5,292 nt of DNA from NCBI GenBank assembly GCA_964404605.1, contig CAYOKT010000137.1, positions 1 through 5,292 on the forward strand, written 5' to 3'. Shown here in pieces: positions 1 through 5,292 of this stretch; the first letter of the stretch is position 1, and each line of letters opens with the position of its first letter. The stretch comes from CAYOKT01 sp964404605 (GTDB lineage Bacteria; Electryoneota; Electryoneia; Electryoneales; Electryoneaceae). Both the position numbers and the translations under genes were made by a program. The notes below the pieces were generated by a model. That model searched no databases and was not told the origin of the DNA. It saw only the letters and a program-made list of their open reading frames with translations.

Positions 1-224
1 TTCCCTCCCCCGCGCAGCGCCTCCTCGAGGCGGGCGATGGCCGTGCGGATTTCGGTCAGCATGCCGCGAAGCTCATCGCTCAGGCGGCCGAGGTCGCGCT
101 GTTCGGCCTTGGTGTCCTCGAGGTGCCGGATCTCCGCCCGCAACCGCCCGTAGGCGAGGGCGAGCGAGACCAGCAGCACCCCGAACCAGACGAGGTCCCG
201 CAGGGCGAAACTGACCATCGGCAT
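1..224 (-). CDS. Membrane-anchored coiled-coil protein, N-terminal part (runs off left edge)
   Basis: The gene starts at ATG 224 and stays open to the window edge, giving 74 complete codons and no stop. GGAGG lies about 6 nt before the ATG (plus-strand 231-235), which supports this start; a second ATG at residue 3 is possible. Residues 11-25 form one hydrophobic helix. A charged region follows, about residues 27-70, with hydrophobic residues spaced by seven (L45, L52, I59, L66 and L56, I63, L70), which is a typical coiled coil. Codon third positions are nearly all G or C, as in the neighbours. It follows the holin-like gene after a 40-nt gap and probably shares its transcript. Small phage proteins with one membrane helix and a coiled coil include spanin-like and DUF2730-like proteins. 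The function is not established, and the C-terminus lies outside the window. Confidence 0.72.
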   Translation of the reverse strand, partial: MPMVSFALRDLVWFGVLLVSLALAYGRLRAEIRHLEDTKAEQRDLGRLSDELRGMLTEIRTAIARLEEALRGGG

Positions 225-264
225 TACGTACCTCCATCGTTGACCCACCGCGACGGCGGCGGGT

Positions 265-516
265 TCACCCGCCCGCCGCGCCGGTCTGCGGCTCCTGGTG
301 CGCCGGGGTATCGGTCTTCGTGTCCCCCGAGGGCTCGTCCCCCTTTTCCGCGGCCTTCGCGATGCCGTCCCGGATGAAGAGGGCGAGCAGCGCCGGCAGG
401 GCGATCTGCAACCCCTCGGTCAGGGTCGCGCGACCTGTGGCGACCCGTTCCGCGGCGGCGGCCAGGGCGGCGACGGCCGCCCAGAACGTCTTGGTGCGAA
501 GCAATCGTTTCAGCAT
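265..516 (-). CDS. Holin-like small phage membrane protein
   Basis: This 83-residue protein has a basic N-terminus (MLKRLLRTKTFW), a hydrophobic alanine-rich segment at about residues 12-26, a short polar turn (GRATLTEG), a second hydrophobic segment at about 36-48 ending in FIRDGIAK, and a hydrophilic tail rich in D, T, P and Q. The KTFW start and the RDGIAK motif after the second helix are common in small phage membrane proteins often annotated as holins or found near lysis genes; that link is family knowledge, not shown here. The start is well supported: GAGGAGG lies about 4 nt before the ATG (plus-strand 521-527). It sits between the LamG/beta-helix gene and a coiled-coil membrane protein, which could be a lysis or membrane module. 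No endolysin is visible. The protein could instead be a structural or assembly membrane protein. Confidence 0.7.
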   Translation of the reverse strand: MLKRLLRTKTFWAAVAALAAAAERVATGRATLTEGLQIALPALLALFIRDGIAKAAEKGDEPSGDTKTDTPAHQEPQTGAAGG

Positions 517-546
517 GATACCTCCTCGGTTAGCCCGCGGCGCGCG

Positions 547-562
547 GCCCGGAGGCCCGGGC
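547..562. repeat. GC-rich perfect inverted repeat in the 602-516 intergenic gap
   Basis: GCCCGG (547-552) and CCGGGC (557-562) can form a perfect 6-bp stem with a 4-nt loop. The repeat sits in the 85-nt gap between the stop of the LamG/beta-helix gene and the holin-like gene, and there is no other feature in that gap. On the minus strand no T-run follows the stem, so it is not a classical intrinsic terminator. It could slow transcription or protect the mRNA end. In DNA this GC-rich it could also be chance. Confidence 0.35.
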
Positions 563-601
563 TTCCTTCCCGGAGCGCCGCGTTTCCGTTGTCCTTCCGG
601 C

Positions 602-2269
602 TCAGTCGCCGGCCCCGGCGATGGACCACCGCGGGATGAAACGGCCCCGCTGCCAGGGAGGGCGGCCCCAGCGCTCTCCGGGCCGGCCGGCGACGCCGAA
701 CGCGCCCAGGGGGCCGGCGGTCTCCGAGGCGAACCGTGCCGGTGAAGTCGCCGCCAGGCGCCGGTCCCCCGCCTCGCGGCGGACGAAGAGCGGGTTGGTG
801 CGGAGAATTCCCTCGCCCGGTGTGATCCCCTGCCAGTCCGTGCCGTTGTCCCAGAAGAGCGCGTGGTGCACGGTGAACTTTCCCGTCCCCCCGTAGAGGA
901 TGCCGTGGTCCGGCGCGCCCGCGATGATGCTGTTGGCGAGGGTGATTGCGGTGGTGTCCGGGGCTTCGGCGAGGATGCCGTAGGGGGAGTCGTCGAGGGT
1001 CAAGTGATCGAGGGTCACGTTGTCGGAGGAAAGCCCGCCTTCGATGTGCAGGTTCGCCCCGCCGCTCCCGGCGACCAGCAGACGCTCCGCGCGCAGGGTG
1101 ACGCCCGCGAGGTTCACGCCGTACTTCTCCCAGCCGGTCAGGCCGAGATCCCGCACCTCCAGGGGTCGCACACCGGAGGCGGAGAGGCCGCTGAATCCGG
1201 CCAGACCTACGCCGTCCAACACCGGAAACCCTGTCATCGAAGCTGACCAGGAGCCCTGACGGGCCACCCGGCCCCGCAGCAGCACCGAATCGACCTCCAC
1301 GACCACCGGCGCCGGGTATATCCCCGCGGCGATGGTCACCGTGTCCGGGACCCCGTCGCCGTCCCCGGCGGCCGCCAGGTGGTCCAGCGCCGGCTGCACC
1401 GCCGCGAAGGGACCGCTGCCGTCGAGGTGCGGCTTCAGCAGGTTGTAGAGCGTGTCACGCTCGGCGTCGCTCGGCGTGTCGGCGTAGTACAGGACCAGGG
1501 CGATGTCGCTGGCGAGGGAGAATCCGCCGCCCGCTTCAGCGGCGATAAAAAGTCGCCTGGGGCTCGTCAGAACGTGGCCGTCATAGCTGTTTTCATAAGG
1601 CGTTTCGTCGTCCACCTTGATGGAAAGCGTGTCGGCGCACAGCAGGATTCGGGCGACATGCCAGGCCTTGTCCCGGATGTCCACCGTCGAGTAGTAGCTG
1701 TGGGCTCCGCCGGGATACATGATGTCGATACGGAGCTTCCCGTCAGCCCCGTTTCCGACGATGTGATAGCCGCCGGTTCCGTACTCCCAGTTGCTCAACA
1801 GCCGGTTGTTGTTCGCAGCATCCGTCTTGCTGCGGAAGATGAGAACCAGCATCATCGTGTCCGCCGCCGTGGAAAAGCTGTCCTTTACGGCGACGTTTAC
1901 GCTGTCCCAATCGCTGACACCATCGTAATCCCGCGCGAAGTGTCCGCCGCCGAAGGGGCCGCCGCGCAGGCCCGGGGCGCCGGATGCCGGAGCCGTCGAG
2001 TAGTCCGCGCCCGAGCGGGAGTAGACCTCCCAGCCGTCCGCGCGGCTGACGAACAGGGCGATCACCCGCGTCGAATCGAGACCCGTCAGCGCCTGGAACC
2101 CGGTCAGGGAATGAAACTGGAGCGCCCGCGCCGCCGCCGCGTCCACACGCACCTCGGCGGCCCGCAGCGGCAAGGCGGTGAGAAGCAGGGCGATAACCAA
2201 CGCGGAGAGCCACCACGCCTTCATCGACGACGCCGTCAGGCGAGCAAGGGTGGATCTCAAGCGCCTCAT
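602..2269 (-). CDS. Exported LamG-like plus right-handed beta-helix protein
   Basis: This is a 555-residue protein. Residues 1-37 look like a signal peptide: a basic n-region, then a hydrophobic core at about 19-35 (WWLSALVIALLLTALPL) and a likely cleavage before AEV. Residues about 120-280 resemble a LamG/concanavalin-like fold, with short beta strands, a KAWHVARILL strand near 201-210 and an LSIKVDDE strand near 215-222. Residues about 300-525 resemble a right-handed parallel beta-helix: repeated short strands, NSIIAG at 446-451, then TNPLFV (491-496) and RRLAATSPA (503-511) and a GPLGAFG end, which is a common ending of such helices. The last 30 residues are rich in W, R and G. In phages such folds occur in tail fibres and spikes that bind or cut surface glycans. 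No catalytic residues can be assigned. The start is set by a strong SD and by a 4-nt ATGA overlap with the upstream small ORF. An open frame continues upstream to 2716 but is judged non-coding there. Confidence 0.85.
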   Translation of the reverse strand: MRRLRSTLARLTASSMKAWWLSALVIALLLTALPLRAAEVRVDAAAARALQFHSLTGFQALTGLDSTRVIALFVSRADGWEVYSRSGADYSTAPASGAPGLRGGPFGGGHFARDYDGVSDWDSVNVAVKDSFSTAADTMMLVLIFRSKTDAANNNRLLSNWEYGTGGYHIVGNGADGKLRIDIMYPGGAHSYYSTVDIRDKAWHVARILLCADTLSIKVDDETPYENSYDGHVLTSPRRLFIAAEAGGGFSLASDIALVLYYADTPSDAERDTLYNLLKPHLDGSGPFAAVQPALDHLAAAGDGDGVPDTVTIAAGIYPAPVVVEVDSVLLRGRVARQGSWSASMTGFPVLDGVGLAGFSGLSASGVRPLEVRDLGLTGWEKYGVNLAGVTLRAERLLVAGSGGANLHIEGGLSSDNVTLDHLTLDDSPYGILAEAPDTTAITLANSIIAGAPDHGILYGGTGKFTVHHALFWDNGTDWQGITPGEGILRTNPLFVRREAGDRRLAATSPARFASETAGPLGAFGVAGRPGERWGRPPWQRGRFIPRWSIAGAGD

Positions 2270-2563
2270 GGTCCCTCCTCCGGCTCCCAGGTCGCCACCC
2301 GCTCCGCCGCGTCCGTAAGCGACAGCATGTCGGCCGTGGTGTCCACGCCCGCCGCCGCGAGCAGCGGTTTCAGCTCGGTCAGCGACCCATGAACCAGCTT
2401 TACCGCCAGGGTGTCTCCCGCGGGCGAGGTGCGCGGCCGGGTGGCCCGGGACTTTTGCCCCCCGTAGCTCTGCGAAGGGGGGTTCCCCGGGTTTCATCCG
2501 GGTGCCCCTGTCAGCCTCGATGACCGGGTCTCCCCCGAGGCAACCCACGACGCGCCTCACCAT
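2266..2563 (-). CDS. Small ORF of about 98 residues split by an apparent +1 frameshift
   Basis: No single frame covers this gap, but two parts look coding. The first part starts at ATG 2563 or GTG 2560, overlapping the previous stop (ATGGTGA); GGAGG at 2566-2570 is 2 nt from the ATG and 5 nt from the GTG, so the GTG is better spaced. It reads MVRRVVGCLGGDPVIEADRG and on through MKPGEPPFAELRG. The second part, in the +1 frame, reads TLAVKLVHGSLTELKPLLAA and ends WEPEEGP with a TGA overlapping the next ATG. That frame has high GC3 but no ATG or TTG start, and only a late GTG. The frames can be joined at the six-G run (plus-strand 2458-2463): one G fewer gives one continuous 97-98 codon ORF. It could be a sequencing indel, a decayed gene, a programmed shift, or a gene interrupted by a structured repeat. 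The function is unknown. Confidence 0.55.
2274..2281 (-). promoter_or_regulatory. Shine-Dalgarno that fixes the start at 2269
   Basis: The minus strand reads GGAGGAGG here, 4 nt before ATG 2269. It decides between this start, the internal ATG at 2224 (no SD), and much longer extensions of the open frame up to 2716. The SD lies inside the last codons of the upstream small ORF, whose TGA overlaps the ATG, so the two are probably translationally coupled. Confidence 0.8.
2457..2483. repeat. Inverted repeat with C6/G6 arms at the frameshift site
   Basis: CCCCCC (2458-2463) and GGGGGG (2477-2482) flank a 13-nt loop; G2457 and T2483 can add a wobble pair. In the minus-strand transcript the 3' arm of the hairpin is the same G-run at which the reading frame appears to shift. 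Downstream is CAAAAG rather than a U-run, so it is not a standard intrinsic terminator. Confidence 0.5.
2486..2502. repeat. Second small inverted repeat next to the C6/G6 hairpin
   Basis: CCCGG (2486-2490) and CCGGG (2498-2502) can form a 5-bp stem with a 7-nt loop, 3 nt from the C6/G6 hairpin. On the minus strand the loop holds the internal ATG at 2497. Two hairpins side by side recall REP-type palindromic elements, but only one copy is visible in this window. Chance is possible at this GC content. Confidence 0.35.
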
Positions 2564-3105
2564 GTCCTCCACAGGTCGAGCCGCACGCGCGCGGTGTCGG
2601 CGGAGCCGACGATGAAACGCAGCCACCCGCCGCCGTAGACAGGAACCGGGATCACCAGGCCCGCGGCGGAACGGATCGGGTTGGTGTCCGGCGCGAGGAG
2701 CAGCGAGCCGTCCCACTGTTCATAAGGCATCGAGGTGGTATCGTCCAGCGCCAGCTCGGCGCGCAGGGTGATCTCCGGCCCGGCGGCGTGCGGCACCCCG
2801 GTGGTGTCGACGAGAACGAAGAGGGTGAAGCGCCCGGGGGCATAGACCCGCTCGCCCGCCAGCGCGGCGGCATGGGTGCCGAAGGGGATCCAGGCGGTGG
2901 TGTCGGCCGTCGCGCGCAGGGTGTCGTCATAAACCTTGCCGCTGCGCGCGAGGTGCTCGCCCTGGAGCAGCCCCGCGGGCGTGCCCCAGTTCTGCCCCCA
3001 TGCGGCGGAAGCGACCGGCAGCAACATTGCCAGCAGAAGCATGCCGGCCAGGCGGCGCGGAACGCGCCCGCGCACCGTGTCCGATTTCCGATTGAGTGTC
3101 TTCAT
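2557..3105 (-). CDS. Small exported beta-rich protein, function unknown
   Basis: This is a 182-residue protein with a clear signal peptide: a basic n-region (RGRVPRRLA, 12-20), a hydrophobic core (GMLLLAMLLPVA, 21-32) and a likely cleavage at ASA/AWG (34/35) or after G37. The mature part has alternating hydrophobic strands, for example RFTLFVLVDTTG (92-103) and EITLRAELAL (111-120), and ends in a strand pair, GGGWLRFIVGS and ARVRLDLWRTW. It contains no cysteines and no obvious catalytic motif. It looks like a compact beta-sandwich, which in a phage operon would fit a decoration, fibre or tail-associated protein; that role is inferred. The SD AGGAGA is about 7 nt before the ATG. The stop overlaps the next small ORF by 4-7 nt. 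It follows the prohead protease after a 79-nt gap, where the scaffold or capsid gene is normally found. I do not recognise the family. Confidence 0.8.
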   Translation of the reverse strand: MKTLNRKSDTVRGRVPRRLAGMLLLAMLLPVASAAWGQNWGTPAGLLQGEHLARSGKVYDDTLRATADTTAWIPFGTHAAALAGERVYAPGRFTLFVLVDTTGVPHAAGPEITLRAELALDDTTSMPYEQWDGSLLLAPDTNPIRSAAGLVIPVPVYGGGWLRFIVGSADTARVRLDLWRTW

Positions 3106-3184
3106 CGTGGTTCTCCTTGTGCTTCGTCATGAGGATGTCGTGTTGCCCGGGGTGCGCGGCGGCGGGCGGCCGTTCGAGGGCGGT

Positions 3185-3898
3185 TCATCGGCGCGGCCGG
3201 ATGCGGCGGCCCGCCAGGGTGGCGGAAGTTCTCCGGCCGCGATGCTTGACCGTGACAACCCGTTCCCCCGCGGCGTTTCCGGCCTCTTCCCCACCCACAC
3301 CCGCGGGGCAGGCGAGTTCGATGCCCGTTCCCGGGGAAGCGCCGCGGTAGACGAGGGAGCCCTCGGTGACCCGCTCGATGCCGTCGTACCAGAAGAAGCA
3401 GAGCTCCCCCTCGTACTTCCGGCCGGGCCAATGGGGACAGTTGCGCAGGTCGGCGCCGCAGATGCTGCACGTCGGCGTGCGGTAGAGGAAGGCGATGGAG
3501 ACCTCGTTGTACACCCCGCTGTCCAGCATCACCCGCAGGTCTTCCGCCCGGCTGTGGGCGCGGGGCCAGTAGAACTTCGGGATCACCCAGGCCGCCTCCC
3601 CGCGCTGCTCGACACTCCCGCCGAAGAAGCGTGCGACGCCGAGGGTCCGCCGGTCGTGCCCGATCAGCACCGGGGCCCCCTGCACCAGCTCCAGCAGGCG
3701 GGGCAGGTCCTCGCGGCGGAAGCGCCCGAAGCGGCTGTCCACCTGGTCGTTGGCGAGGCGGCAGCGGCGGACAAGGATGTCGCCCGGCTGCAACGCCACC
3801 AGGGGGGGGTTGTCGAGGCGCGAGATCGCCAGGATGTCCTCCCGGTCCACCGGGCAGGGGTCGCGCAACGGCGATCCGTTCAGGGTTTGCGAAAGCAT
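3185..3898 (-). CDS. Prohead maturation protease (U35-type) with Cys/His cluster
   Basis: This is a 237-residue protein. Residues about 41-81 (CRLANDQVDSRFGRF, then VQGAPVLIGHD) match the N-terminal half of phage prohead proteases, with His81 in GHDRR as the likely catalytic histidine. Residues 129-137 (VYNEVSIAF) carry the likely nucleophile Ser134. VTEGSLVYRGASPG (177-190) matches the conserved strand usually written EvSlVyxGA; E179, or less likely E175, could complete the triad. These proteases cleave scaffold and capsid N-termini during head maturation. After the serine comes a Cys/His cluster, C144-x2-C147-x6-C154-x-H156, as CSICG and CPHWPG. The tail from about 195 is basic and low in complexity, possibly a self-cleaved end. 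The SD AAGGAG is about 6 nt before the ATG, and the gap to the portal stop is 39 nt. No fused scaffold domain is evident. Confidence 0.87.
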   Translation of the reverse strand: MLSQTLNGSPLRDPCPVDREDILAISRLDNPPLVALQPGDILVRRCRLANDQVDSRFGRFRREDLPRLLELVQGAPVLIGHDRRTLGVARFFGGSVEQRGEAAWVIPKFYWPRAHSRAEDLRVMLDSGVYNEVSIAFLYRTPTCSICGADLRNCPHWPGRKYEGELCFFWYDGIERVTEGSLVYRGASPGTGIELACPAGVGGEEAGNAAGERVVTVKHRGRRTSATLAGRRIRPRR

Positions 3899-3937
3899 TC
3901 CGGTCTCCTTCTGCTATGACGGGACAGGCCGCCCGGT

Positions 3938-5236
3938 TCAGGCTCCCTCCGCGCGGAAAGCGCCCGGATAGCCCAGCTCGCGGGCGCCCTGTTCGAGGCT
4001 GATGTAGCCGCCCTGCACGAGGCGGTCGATGCGCTCGACCTCCAGCAGGCGGGCGCGGTTGCGCTCGACGATGAACGGGTCCTGGTTGGGCGCGAAGCGC
4101 CAGGCCGGCTCGGCCAGGTTCCCCGCGAGACGGAGCTCCAGCCGCATCAACCACTCGGCGAGCCCCGCGCCGAGGCGCTGCACCGAATCGACGATCTGCA
4201 TCAGCAGGTTGTACTGGGCGAAGATCCAGTTCTTCGTCGTCCCGTGGCTTCGTCCCAGCGCCCAGGGGAAGAGCTTGAGGCCGGTGATCACGTCCTCGAT
4301 CACCTGTTCGCGGTTCAGTTTCCACACCTGGCCCTCGCCGCCGCTCCCGCCGATCAGCTCCACCTCGACATCCGACCAGGTGAAGACGTTGTCGTCCGGG
4401 GCGAGTTCGCGGAACTGGCCCATGGTGCGCTCGAAGTAGCGTGAGGCGCGGCGGTTGTAGGTTTCCGGGTCCTCCCCCGGCCGCCGCGGCGGCGGCTCGA
4501 TGCGGATTTGCAGGCGCGGGGTGCCGGCGTTGTGGCTGGAGCGGGCCATATCCTCGAGCATCTTCTGCTCGATCTCGACGACGAAGGGGATGGAGGCGAG
4601 CGGTTCGATGCCGTGCGGGGCGCGCAGGTCCGAGATCAGCGTGCGGTGGAAGAACCCCTCCGGTCCGAGCGGCTCAAGCGCGCCGTCCTCCTCTTCGAGG
4701 AAGGCCCTCGCCCGGCCGTCCGCCTGCCGCCGCCAGCGCACGCGGTAGGGGTCCAGCACCTCGAGGTGGCTGATGCCGGACCGGTCGGGCAGCAGGTGCG
4801 CCCGGGCGGCGAAGCGCCCGAGGGTGAACAGCTCGAGGAAGAAGGCCTCCGTCAGTCGCTCCAGCCCGTGCGCGTCCCCGTCAAGGCGCGGGTAGATCCG
4901 CCGCTCGAGGGCCTCGAGCAGCCGCTCCGCGCGGCGGACTTCTTCGCGGCCCCCGGCGAGTTCCCGCCGTTGCGGCGTGGCGCAGAGGTGCGTCCAGGTC
5001 CAGATGCCCGAGGAGACGATGGGGATGTGATCGCGCAGGTAACGGTAGAAGTCCCCGCGGTTGAGCCCGGTGAAGCGGAAGCCGTCCATCTCGATCGCCG
5101 CCGACAACGGCGAGCGGAGACGCCGCAGGTCGGTGGGCGAGACGAGGCGGCCGCGCAGCGGCGCCGCGGCCGGCGGAGCATCGGAACCATCCGCCCGGGC
5201 GGCCGCCTTTCGACGGGGAAAGAGAAATCCCAACAT
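3938..5236 (-). CDS. Phage portal protein
   Basis: This is a 432-residue protein. Portals form the dodecameric ring at the head vertex through which DNA is packaged and ejected. Several portal-like regions are visible in order: an N-terminal segment with YRYLRDHIPIVSSGIWTWTHL (65-84, first part of a membrane-face-like helix region); a core helix ending FFLELFTLGRFAARAHL (132-148); LEVLDPYRVRW (158-168), the usual portal strand before the clip; a segment PHGIEPLASIPFVVEIEQKM (207-226) with RSSHNAGTP; a helix near 308-320; and a long amphipathic helix region at 335-370 (WIFAQYNLLMQIVDSV onward). The end, VQGGYISLEQGARELGYP (407-424), matches the C-terminal portal motif. The length is within the usual 400-550. 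The SD GAGGAG is about 7 nt before the ATG, and the upstream gene stops 4 nt away. The first 30 residues are basic and alanine-rich. The exact portal subfamily is not settled. Confidence 0.9.
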   Translation of the reverse strand: MLGFLFPRRKAAARADGSDAPPAAAPLRGRLVSPTDLRRLRSPLSAAIEMDGFRFTGLNRGDFYRYLRDHIPIVSSGIWTWTHLCATPQRRELAGGREEVRRAERLLEALERRIYPRLDGDAHGLERLTEAFFLELFTLGRFAARAHLLPDRSGISHLEVLDPYRVRWRRQADGRARAFLEEEDGALEPLGPEGFFHRTLISDLRAPHGIEPLASIPFVVEIEQKMLEDMARSSHNAGTPRLQIRIEPPPRRPGEDPETYNRRASRYFERTMGQFRELAPDDNVFTWSDVEVELIGGSGGEGQVWKLNREQVIEDVITGLKLFPWALGRSHGTTKNWIFAQYNLLMQIVDSVQRLGAGLAEWLMRLELRLAGNLAEPAWRFAPNQDPFIVERNRARLLEVERIDRLVQGGYISLEQGARELGYPGAFRAEGA

Positions 5237-5240
5237 GGTG

Positions 5241-5292
5241 TCACTCCTCGCTTGGGTTGAGCGTCCCGGTCCCCGCGCCCGCCGGGGTGGAA
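5241..5292 (-). CDS. C-terminal fragment of upstream gene, probably large terminase
   Basis: The minus strand reads an open frame from the right edge to a TGA at 5243-5241, giving 16 codons that end GAGTGTLNPSEE. GC3 is high, and the frame closes 4 nt before the portal ATG, which is typical of an operon junction. The portal SD lies within its last codons. The fragment is far too short for a domain call. In tailed phages the gene just before the portal is usually the terminase large subunit; the identity rests only on that order. Confidence 0.5.
   Translation of the reverse strand, partial: STPAGAGTGTLNPSEE

Noticed and set aside
432..2320. Shared peptide AAERVAT in the small ORF and the holin-like protein
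   Set aside because: The match is only seven residues of common amino acids, and the codons differ. It looks like chance rather than duplication.
1379..2392. Long plus-strand open frame antisense to the LamG/beta-helix gene
   Set aside because: It is antisense to a gene with clear domain signals and has no convincing motif. The same applies to the plus-strand frames at 2936-3919 and 4508-5260.
2457..2483. C6/G6 hairpin as an intrinsic terminator
   Set aside because: No U-run follows the stem on either strand, and it lies inside coding sequence of a tightly coupled operon.
2270..2716. Upstream extension of the 602-2269 frame to an ATG at 2716
   Set aside because: It would bury the signal peptide inside the protein, overlap the 182-residue gene in another frame and lacks an SD at 2716. 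The part from 2270 to about 2440 is arginine- and glycine-rich out-of-frame translation of the small ORF. Only the piece from 2563 to about 2460 is kept, as the first half of that small ORF.
3004..3105. Twin-arginine (Tat) signal in the 182-residue protein
   Set aside because: RR is present at 17-18 before the hydrophobic core, but the consensus residues around it are missing, so an ordinary Sec signal is more likely.
3802..3809. Run of eight G (C8 on the coding strand) inside the protease gene
   Set aside because: It is a place where an indel error could occur, but the SD-supported N-terminus and the protease motifs on either side are in one frame, so the gene reads as intact.
3102..4325. 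Long minus-strand open frame across portal, protease and the next gene start
   Set aside because: It is rich in R, P and G, overlaps two well-supported genes in another frame and has no SD or recognisable motif. High GC content makes such stop-free frames common.

Overview
The window is a very GC-rich stretch of a tailed-phage (Caudoviricetes-type) late region, either a phage contig or a prophage. Every gene I can support lies on the minus strand, so the operon reads from the right edge to the left. Codon third positions are almost all G or C, which points to a high-GC bacterial host. Nothing here identifies the host phylum.

Layout in transcription order (right to left): the last 16 codons of an upstream gene, which by position would be the large terminase (5241-5292); a portal protein (3938-5236); a prohead maturation protease of the U35 type with an unusual Cys/His cluster after the catalytic serine (3185-3898); a small exported beta-rich protein with a signal peptide (2557-3105); a small ORF that overlaps both neighbours but is broken by an apparent +1 frameshift at a run of six G (2266-2563); a 555-residue exported protein with a LamG-like domain followed by a right-handed beta-helix (602-2269); a holin-like small membrane protein (265-516); and the start of a protein with one membrane helix and a coiled coil that runs off the left edge (1-224). 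Most starts have a clear Shine-Dalgarno sequence.

The terminase-portal-protease block is a standard DNA-packaging and head-assembly start. The usual next step, scaffold and major capsid protein, is absent. In its place are two exported proteins with the broken small gene between them, linked by 4-7 nt stop/start overlaps, and then membrane and possibly lysis genes. This exported, translationally coupled cassette inside a morphogenesis operon is the most unusual thing in the window, followed by the frameshifted small gene and its hairpins. No tRNA, CRISPR array, insertion sequence or clear intrinsic terminator was seen, and no stretch longer than 300 bases lacks a gene.
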